Shown: positions 59,008 through 64,000 of the stretch, piece by piece
Position numbering within the stretch: the stretch's first letter is position 1
Layout of the letters: every line of letters starts with the position of its first letter
Origin: DASUTB01 sp036374835
Lineage (GTDB): Bacteria; Actinomycetota; Actinomycetes; Jiangellales; Jiangellaceae
Reading direction: 5' to 3'
NCBI GenBank assembly: GCA_036374835.1
Contig: DASUTB010000023.1
Location: forward strand, 62,001-126,000
Length of the DNA stretch: 64,000 nucleotides
Program-made: the position numbers and the translations under genes
The notes under the pieces: generated by a model
What the model saw: only the letters and a program-made list of their open reading frames with translations
Told to the model about the DNA's origin: nothing
The model's database searches: none

Positions 59008-61110
59008 TCACTTGGCAACGGCCTCCGGTCCTGATTCGAGCAGCAACCTGAACTTGTCCTCGTCCAGCACGGGGACGCCGAGTTCGACGGCCTTGTCGTG
59101 CTTCGAACCACCGCCCGCGCCGGCGACCAGGAACGACGTCTTCTTGGACACCGAGCCGGCCGCCTTGCCACCGCGTTTGACGATCGCCTCTTTCGCCTCG
59201 TCGCGGGTGAATCCGGCCAACGATCCGGTGACGACGACCGTCACGCCCTCGAGCGTGCGTTTGATGGATTCGTCGCGCTCGTCGGCCATCCGGACACCGG
59301 CGGCACGCCACTTCGCCACCACCTCGCGGTGCCAGTCGACTGCGAACCACTCGCGCAGCGACGCCGCGATCGTCGGGCCGACACCCTCGACCGCGGCAAG
59401 ACGTTCCTCTCCCTCGGCGCCGGACCGGGCCAGCTTCTCGATCTCGTCCAGGGAGCCGAACTCGGCGGCAAGAGCCCGTGCCGCGGTCGGGCCGACATGC
59501 CGGATCGACAACGCCACCAGCACCCGCCACAACGGCTGTGACTTGACCGACTCCAGGTTGTCCAGCAGCCGCGCGCCGTTCGCGCTGAGCACCCGGTCGC
59601 CCGAACCGGCCTCACGTTCAGCCTTGGTGGCGTTGCGGGTGAACATCGGGATGCCGAGCAGATCGTCGCGGGTCAGCGCGAAGAGGTCGCCCTCGTCGGT
59701 GACGACGCCGCTGTCGAGCAGCGCCGCAACGCCTTTCCAGCCGAGCACCTCGATGTCGAGCGCACCCCGGCTCGCGACGTGCGAGAGCCGCTCGGACAGC
59801 TGGCCGCGACAGTACCGCGCGTTCGGGCAGCGGATGTCGACGTCGTCCTCCCGCGTCGGCGCGAGCGGCGTCCCGCAGGACGGGCAATGCGTCGGCATGA
59901 CGAACTCGCGCTCGGTACCGTCCCGAAGGTCGACGACCGGCCCGACGATCTCCGGGATGACGTCGCCGGCCTTGCGCAGCACCACCGTGTCGCCGATGAG
60001 CACTCCCTTGCGGACGATCTCCCGCGCGTTGTGCAGCGTCGCGGCTTCAACGGTCGAGCCGGCCACCTTCACCGGCTCCATGACCCCGTACGGCGTGACC
60101 CGGCCGGTGCGACCGACGCTGGTGCGGATGTCGAGCAGCTTGGTGGTGACCTCTTCGGGTGCGAACTTGTACGCGATCGCCCAGCGCGGCGCTCGCGATG
60201 TCGAGCCGAGGGCCCGCTGCAGCGGGATCTGGTCGACCTTGACCACCACACCGTCGATCTCGAACTCGAGATCGTGGCGGCGCCGCCCGTACCGCTGCAC
60301 ATAGCCGTGCACCTCGTCCAGCGTCCGCACGACCTCCACATGGTCGCTGACCGGCAGCCCCCAACTGCGCAGCGCGTCGTAGGCCTCGCCCTGGCGGGTC
60401 AGCTCCACCCCTTCGCGGGCGCCGATGCCGTGGCACGTCATCCGCAACGCGCGCGACGCCGTCACCCTCGGATCCTTCTGCCGCAGCGAACCGGCCGCGG
60501 TGTTGCGGGGGTTCGCGTACGGCGGCTTGCCGGCCTCGACCAGCGCGGCGTTGAGCGCCTCGAACTGTGCCACCTTGAAGTAGACCTCGCCGCGGACCTC
60601 GAGCAGCCGCGGAACCTGGTCGCCGGTCAGGCGGTGCGGCACGCCCTCGATGGTGCGCACGTTCTGCGTGACGTCCTCGCCGGTACGGCCGTCGCCCCGT
60701 GTCGCGCCACGCACGAGCCGTCCGTCCTCGTAAACCAACGAGACGGCGAGCCCGTCGAGTTTCAGCTCGCACAGGTACTCGGCGCCTTCGCCGACCTCAC
60801 GCTCCACCCGCAGCGCCCAGGCCGCGAGCTCCTCGTCGGAGAAGACGTTGTCCAGGCTCTCCATCCGGACGATGTGGTCGACCGGGGTGAACTCGGTGAC
60901 GTACGAACCGGCAACTTTCTGGGTGGGTGAATCCGGAGTCCGCAGCTCCGGGTACTCGTTCTCGATCTCCTCGAGTTGCCGCAAGAGCTCATCGAACTCG
61001 CTGTCCGCGATGACCGGCCGGTCGAGCACGTAGTATCGATATCGATGATCGTCGATCTCGTCGGCGAGCCTGGCGTGCAGCTCTCGCACATCGGTCGGTA
61101 TGTCCGTCAC
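59008..61110 (-). CDS. ligA: NAD-dependent DNA ligase
   Basis: 700 aa from GTG 61110. Adenylation domain with catalytic Lys in CELKLDGLAVSLVYEDG, Ia domain RYYVLDRPVIADSEFDELL, OB fold, zinc finger cysteines in CPSCGTPLAPT and CPNARYC, a helix-hairpin-helix region, and a C-terminal BRCT domain (GVTVVVTGSLAGFTRDEAKE). Seals nicks in replication and repair. Upstream MetE-like gene ends 11 bp before its start. Confidence 0.97.
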   Translation of the reverse strand: MTDIPTDVRELHARLADEIDDHRYRYYVLDRPVIADSEFDELLRQLEEIENEYPELRTPDSPTQKVAGSYVTEFTPVDHIVRMESLDNVFSDEELAAWALRVEREVGEGAEYLCELKLDGLAVSLVYEDGRLVRGATRGDGRTGEDVTQNVRTIEGVPHRLTGDQVPRLLEVRGEVYFKVAQFEALNAALVEAGKPPYANPRNTAAGSLRQKDPRVTASRALRMTCHGIGAREGVELTRQGEAYDALRSWGLPVSDHVEVVRTLDEVHGYVQRYGRRRHDLEFEIDGVVVKVDQIPLQRALGSTSRAPRWAIAYKFAPEEVTTKLLDIRTSVGRTGRVTPYGVMEPVKVAGSTVEAATLHNAREIVRKGVLIGDTVVLRKAGDVIPEIVGPVVDLRDGTEREFVMPTHCPSCGTPLAPTREDDVDIRCPNARYCRGQLSERLSHVASRGALDIEVLGWKGVAALLDSGVVTDEGDLFALTRDDLLGIPMFTRNATKAEREAGSGDRVLSANGARLLDNLESVKSQPLWRVLVALSIRHVGPTAARALAAEFGSLDEIEKLARSGAEGEERLAAVEGVGPTIAASLREWFAVDWHREVVAKWRAAGVRMADERDESIKRTLEGVTVVVTGSLAGFTRDEAKEAIVKRGGKAAGSVSKKTSFLVAGAGGGSKHDKAVELGVPVLDEDKFRLLLESGPEAVAK

Positions 61111-61121
61111 AGCACTAGAAC

Positions 61122-62132
61122 CTACCCAGCGGCACCGACAAGTTCCGCGAAGGCCGCCGCGGTGTCCCGCGCGAGCCGGTACGCCGTCCGTGACCACGGC
61201 ACGGAGGCTCCCGCCAACCCGCACGCCGGTGTGACGACCGTGCCCGGCAGCATCGCGGCGGGGTCCGCGTCGAGCCCGTCGTAGAACCGTTGCAGGCGGC
61301 GAGCCAGGTCGCTGTCGGTCGGTACCGCGTCCGGCTCGTTGGCCGGGACGACGCCAGGCCAGAGGGCGAGCCCGCCGTCCACGACCTCTCGCAACTCGTC
61401 GAGCACGGCCGGGTCGAGCACGCCGATGTCCACCGACAGCACCTCAGCTCCGGCCCGGCGCAACAGCGCCGCCGGCGGGCTCGCGGCGCAGCAGTGCACG
61501 ACCGGAAACGGCCCGGCCGAGCCGAGCACGCCGCGGAGTAGTTCCTCGACCTCGGACTCGTGCACGGACCGGTGCCGGCCGAAGCCGCTCGCGGTCGGGA
61601 CCGAGCCGGCCAGCACCGCGGGCAGACCCGGCTCGTCGACCTGGACGACCACCTGAGCGTTCGGAACCCGCGCGACGATCCCGTCCCGGTGCGCGCGAAG
61701 GCCCTCGGCCAGCGACTGTGCCAGGTCTCGCCGGGCGCCGTGGTCGGCCAAGAGGCGATCCCCTCGTGGCCGGTCGATGGCCGTGGCCAGCGTGAACGGC
61801 CCGGCCACTTGGATCTTGAGCGGACCGGCGTAGCCGAGCAGGGCGATCTCCAGAGCGTCAAGATCGGCGCGAAGCAGGGCCGCCGCCCGTCGCGCGTCCG
61901 CACCTGGACTGTCGGTCAGCCGCCAGCCCGACGGCTGCAGGTCGACGGGCATGTCGACCAGCAACGATGCCGTACGTCCCACCATGTCCGCGCCGACACC
62001 CCGCGCCGGCAACTCGGGCAGATGGGCAAAGTCCGCCAGCTCCCCGGCGACCACCCGCACCGCTTCGTCCATGTCCTCGTACGGCAGCGAGCCGACACCG
62101 GTCGCCACACCTATCCGCCACGGAAACACCAC
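61122..62132 (-). CDS. Cobalamin-independent methionine synthase-like protein (MetE C-terminal type)
   Basis: 336 aa from GTG 62132 (or 62129); the longer frame would run antisense through the TetR gene. UROD/MetE-like TIM barrel: GVATGVGSLPYEDMDEAV, LKIQVAGPFTLATAIDRPRG, VVVQVDEPGLPAVL, FPVVHCCAASPPAALLRRAG and TVVTPACGLAG with the zinc-type Cys. Only the catalytic half of MetE is present, as in many actinobacterial homologues; the methyl donor is unknown. In operon with ligA by its 11-bp spacing. Confidence 0.88.
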   Translation of the reverse strand: MVFPWRIGVATGVGSLPYEDMDEAVRVVAGELADFAHLPELPARGVGADMVGRTASLLVDMPVDLQPSGWRLTDSPGADARRAAALLRADLDALEIALLGYAGPLKIQVAGPFTLATAIDRPRGDRLLADHGARRDLAQSLAEGLRAHRDGIVARVPNAQVVVQVDEPGLPAVLAGSVPTASGFGRHRSVHESEVEELLRGVLGSAGPFPVVHCCAASPPAALLRRAGAEVLSVDIGVLDPAVLDELREVVDGGLALWPGVVPANEPDAVPTDSDLARRLQRFYDGLDADPAAMLPGTVVTPACGLAGASVPWSRTAYRLARDTAAAFAELVGAAG

Positions 62133-62183
62133 ATCGACAACTCTATGCCGGGCGAAAGAGTCCGGCGAAACCTCTGGACCGGA

Positions 62184-62195
62184 ACGAACGGTCGT
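62184..62195. promoter_or_regulatory. Candidate TetR operator 1
   Basis: ACGAACGGTCGT, near-palindromic, 15 bp before the TetR start. It shares ACGAACGkTCGTrC and a following TTTTC with the site inside the next gene. Confidence 0.55.
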
Positions 62196-62210
62196 GCTAT
62201 TTTCATCAGC

Positions 62211-62801
62211 ATGAGCAAAGGTGCGGCCACTCGCGAGGCCATCTTGCACTGCGGCGTCGAGCAGGCGGCGAAGGTCGGCCTGTCCGGCCTCACCATCGGC
62301 GCGCTCGCCGATGCGACCGGCATGTCCAAAAGCGGGCTGTTCGCACACGCCAAGTCCAAGCAGGAGCTCCAGCTGCGAGTGCTCGAGCAGGCCCGCGCGG
62401 AATACATCGACGCGGTCATCCGCCCGGCGCTTGGCGCACCCCGCGGCGAGCCGCGGGTCCGAGCGCTGTTCGAGCACTGGCTTGCGTCCGCTCGCGACCG
62501 TGCGCCAGGGGGCTGCCTGTTCGTGAAGGCCGCGGCCGAATTCGACGACCGTCCCGGCCCGGTCCGCGACCAGTTGGTGAAGGATCACAAGGACAAAGAC
62601 GACACTGTCGCGCAGATCTTCTCGACCGGCGTCGCCGAGGGGCACTTCCGGCCGGACGCCGATCCGTACCAGTTCGCCGCCGAGCTGCAGTCGCTGATGC
62701 TCGGCTATTTCCACCTGCACCGGCTGATGCACGATCCCGATGCCGAGCAGCGCCTCCGGACGTCGTTCGAGAACCTGCTCGATCAGTACCGAGTCAAGTA
62801 A
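62211..62801 (+). CDS. TetR-family transcriptional regulator
   Basis: 196 aa from ATG 62211. HTH: ATREAILHCGVEQAAKVGL, TIGALADATGMSKSGLFAHA. C-terminal TetR_C-like ligand domain (GGCLFVKAAAEFDDRPGPVR, QSLMLGYFHLHRLM) as in regulators related to YcdC/TetR_C_13. Its gene is followed 13 bp later by an alpha/beta hydrolase, probably its target. It has an operator-like site before itself and one at the start of the hydrolase. Confidence 0.92.
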   Translation: MSKGAATREAILHCGVEQAAKVGLSGLTIGALADATGMSKSGLFAHAKSKQELQLRVLEQARAEYIDAVIRPALGAPRGEPRVRALFEHWLASARDRAPGGCLFVKAAAEFDDRPGPVRDQLVKDHKDKDDTVAQIFSTGVAEGHFRPDADPYQFAAELQSLMLGYFHLHRLMHDPDAEQRLRTSFENLLDQYRVK

Positions 62802-62814
62802 GGACACCGATTCC

Positions 62815-63723
62815 ATGGCAGTCACAACAACAAGCACGCGTCAAAAAAGCACGAACGTTCGTACTTTTCAGGCGACCCGCCTTCTTGCCATGCGCGGCAC
62901 GTTCGGCATGCTGGACCGCATCGCTCCCGCCCTCGCCGGGCGATGGGCGGCGCGGCTGTGGCTCACCCTCCCCCGCACCAACGCGATGATCCGCGACGAC
63001 CGGCCGATTCCCGGGTTGTTCGTCGCACCGAGCGCCAGCACCAAGGTCGACCTTGCCGGCGGGCGGACGATCGCCACCGAACGCTGGGGCGAGGGCAACC
63101 GTCCTGTCTACCTCGTCCACGGGTGGGGCGGCTGGCGGGGCCAACTCGGCGGATTCGTCGAGCCGCTCATCGCCCGCGGCAGCAGCGTCGTCGCGTTCGA
63201 CATGCCGAGCCACGGTGACTCCGGACCCGGGGTACTGGGACCGCGCCGTACCCACGGCGTCGAGATGATGGAGGCGCTGCACGCCGTGGTCGAGCACCAC
63301 GGCGAGCCGGCCGCGATCGTGGCGCACTCGCTCGGTGCGGCGATCACGGCGTTCGCCGTCGGTGACGGTCTGGTCGCGCCGAAACGGCTCGGGTTCATCG
63401 CCCCAACGCTCGGGCCGGCGGCACACATCGGTGCGACCGCCAGGATGCTCGGCGCCGGCCCCCGTACCGAGGCGACCATGGTCGACCGGATCACCTCGAT
63501 CGTGGGACGTCCGATCACCGACTTCGATGCGACGAAGCGCCCCGGTCCGGCCACGCTCATCGTGCACGACTACAAGGACAAGGAAGTGGCGCACGACGAA
63601 GCGGCCGTGCTCGCGGCCGCCTGGCCGGGGGCGCGGCTGCACTCGACGGACGGACTCGGCCACCGGCGCATCCTTCGCGACCCGGCCGTCATCGACGAGA
63701 TCACGGACTTCGTCACGGCCTAG
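62815..63723 (+). CDS. Alpha/beta hydrolase
   Basis: 302 aa from ATG 62815, with AAGGA ten bases upstream; ATG 62890 (MRGTFGMLDR) would lie beyond the internal operator. Alpha/beta fold: VYLVHGWGGWRGQLGGFVEP oxyanion region, nucleophile elbow VAHSLGAAI, acid D in LIVHDYKDKEVAHDE and H in GLGHRRILRDP. Substrate unknown; soluble. Coexpressed with the TetR gene. Confidence 0.9.
   Translation: MAVTTTSTRQKSTNVRTFQATRLLAMRGTFGMLDRIAPALAGRWAARLWLTLPRTNAMIRDDRPIPGLFVAPSASTKVDLAGGRTIATERWGEGNRPVYLVHGWGGWRGQLGGFVEPLIARGSSVVAFDMPSHGDSGPGVLGPRRTHGVEMMEALHAVVEHHGEPAAIVAHSLGAAITAFAVGDGLVAPKRLGFIAPTLGPAAHIGATARMLGAGPRTEATMVDRITSIVGRPITDFDATKRPGPATLIVHDYKDKEVAHDEAAVLAAAWPGARLHSTDGLGHRRILRDPAVIDEITDFVTA
62845..62868. 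promoter_or_regulatory. Candidate TetR operator 2 inside the hydrolase 5' end
   Basis: AAAAGC-ACGAACGTTCGT-ACTTTT: a 24-bp palindrome with a perfect 12-bp core (62851-62862) and one mismatch pair. It lies 30 bp inside the hydrolase ORF if ATG 62815 is used. Confidence 0.6.
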
Positions 63724-63729
63724 TTTGTC

Positions 63730-63802
63730 GTTCGATCACGTTCGGCAGGCTGAGCGACATCACACCATGTCCGCATGCATGGTGTGATGTCGCCAAGCCT
63801 GT
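63730..63802. repeat. Repeat family I hairpin, copy 5
   Basis: Flank GTTCGATCACGTTCGGCAGG, then arms GAGCGACATCACACCATG and CATGGTGTGATGTCGCCAAG around TCCGCATG. It lies seven bases after the alpha/beta hydrolase stop and upstream of the next plus-strand gene. Confidence 0.8.
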
Positions 63803-63850
63803 TGGCGTGCCGACTATCTGCGCGCTCAGTAACGGCATTACCATGCCACG

Positions 63851-64000
63851 GTGACCCCCGGCCAGATGCTGACCAACCAGCGCATCCGAGCCATCCGGGC
63901 GCTCAACACCAGGGGCATCCGGCTGCTGCACATCGCGGACGTCACCGTGATCTACCTGACGCTGATGCTGATCACGGCGTTCATGGCGGTCTTCCCGCGT
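63851..64000 (+). CDS. Start of a membrane protein, 3' truncated
   Basis: Open from GTG 63851 to the window edge (50 codons). TACCAT ends six bases upstream, suggesting a leaderless message. A polar basic N-terminus (MLTNQRIRAIRALNTRG) is followed by a first membrane helix, VTVIYLTLMLITAFMAVF. The start resembles polysaccharide-type membrane enzymes but too little is visible to assign it. Confidence 0.55.
   Translation, partial: MTPGQMLTNQRIRAIRALNTRGIRLLHIADVTVIYLTLMLITAFMAVFPR

Noticed and set aside
61122..62837. 571-codon minus-strand frame extending the MetE-like gene
   Set aside because: The upstream half is antisense to the well-supported TetR gene; similarity starts at the GTG near 62132.

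Overview
The window is 64 kb of high-GC actinobacterial chromosome. Evidence: strong GC bias at third codon positions, many GTG starts, IdeR-type iron boxes, a HAIR/HspR-type heat-shock operator, an F420-type LLM oxidoreductase, a DUF3105 and a DUF1707 protein, and the linkage of gltX, gatCAB and ligA with branched-chain amino-acid (BCAA) genes. The order is not certain; a relative of Jiangellales or Propionibacteriales is only a guess. I see no transposase, phage gene, CRISPR array or rRNA.

Layout. (1) 1-5060: the end of a CNNM/CBS membrane protein, leuD-leuC with a divergent IclR regulator, and a DUF3105 protein. (2) 5090-11211: an ABC-2 exporter, a Bcr/CflA-type MFS pump, a nicotinamidase-like hydrolase with a TetR regulator, tRNA-Glu(CUC), tRNA-Gln(CUG) and a CPBP protease. 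(3) 11208-30000: gltX, a fumarylacetoacetase-like hydrolase, a LapA-domain protein, then cimA, ilvE, leuB, serA, ilvC, ilvN, ilvB and ilvD, interrupted by a DedA protein, a MerR regulator and an archaeal-type ATPase. (4) 29546-36137: a BNR-repeat protein, an Eis-like acetyltransferase, a 2-hydroxyacid dehydrogenase, an M1-like peptidase and a PQQ-type sugar dehydrogenase lipoprotein. (5) 36221-44899: an envelope-sugar and iron region: FAD oxidoreductase, flippase/GT2 fusion, ferric-iron ABC transporter, GT-C-like membrane enzyme and a small Ser/Gly-rich lipoprotein, with two IdeR-like boxes. (6) 44932-55084: DUF2786 protein, TrpB2, LLM oxidoreductase, a polar amino-acid ABC transporter and gatC-gatA-(65 aa protein)-gatB. 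(7) 55222-64000: YihY membrane protein, PadR plus DUF1707 pair, Hsp20, a DUF664/DinB remnant, ligA, a MetE-like protein, TetR plus alpha/beta hydrolase, and the start of a membrane protein.

How it works together. Ten genes cover most of leucine, valine and isoleucine synthesis plus the first serine step; cimA implies a threonine-independent route to isoleucine. Control can be read from the DNA: an Ile/Val/Leu-coding leader peptide with a pause hairpin and a U-tract terminator before ilvB, a similar arrangement with a Met-Ile-Ile-Thr leader before cimA, and a common 17-bp operator-like site before both leuC and ilvB. GluRS, tRNA-Glu, tRNA-Gln and GatCAB together fit the indirect pathway to Gln-tRNA(Gln).

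The most unusual material is (a) two families of short intergenic repeats, one a large hairpin with a GTTCGATCACGTTCGG flank (five copies), the other beginning GAATGAyCACGT (seven copies) and often supplying the TGA stop codon of the preceding gene; (b) an in-frame insertion with an 18-residue tandem repeat inside LeuC; and (c) an iron-box-associated set of genes that could form a polyprenyl-phosphate-sugar glycosylation module.
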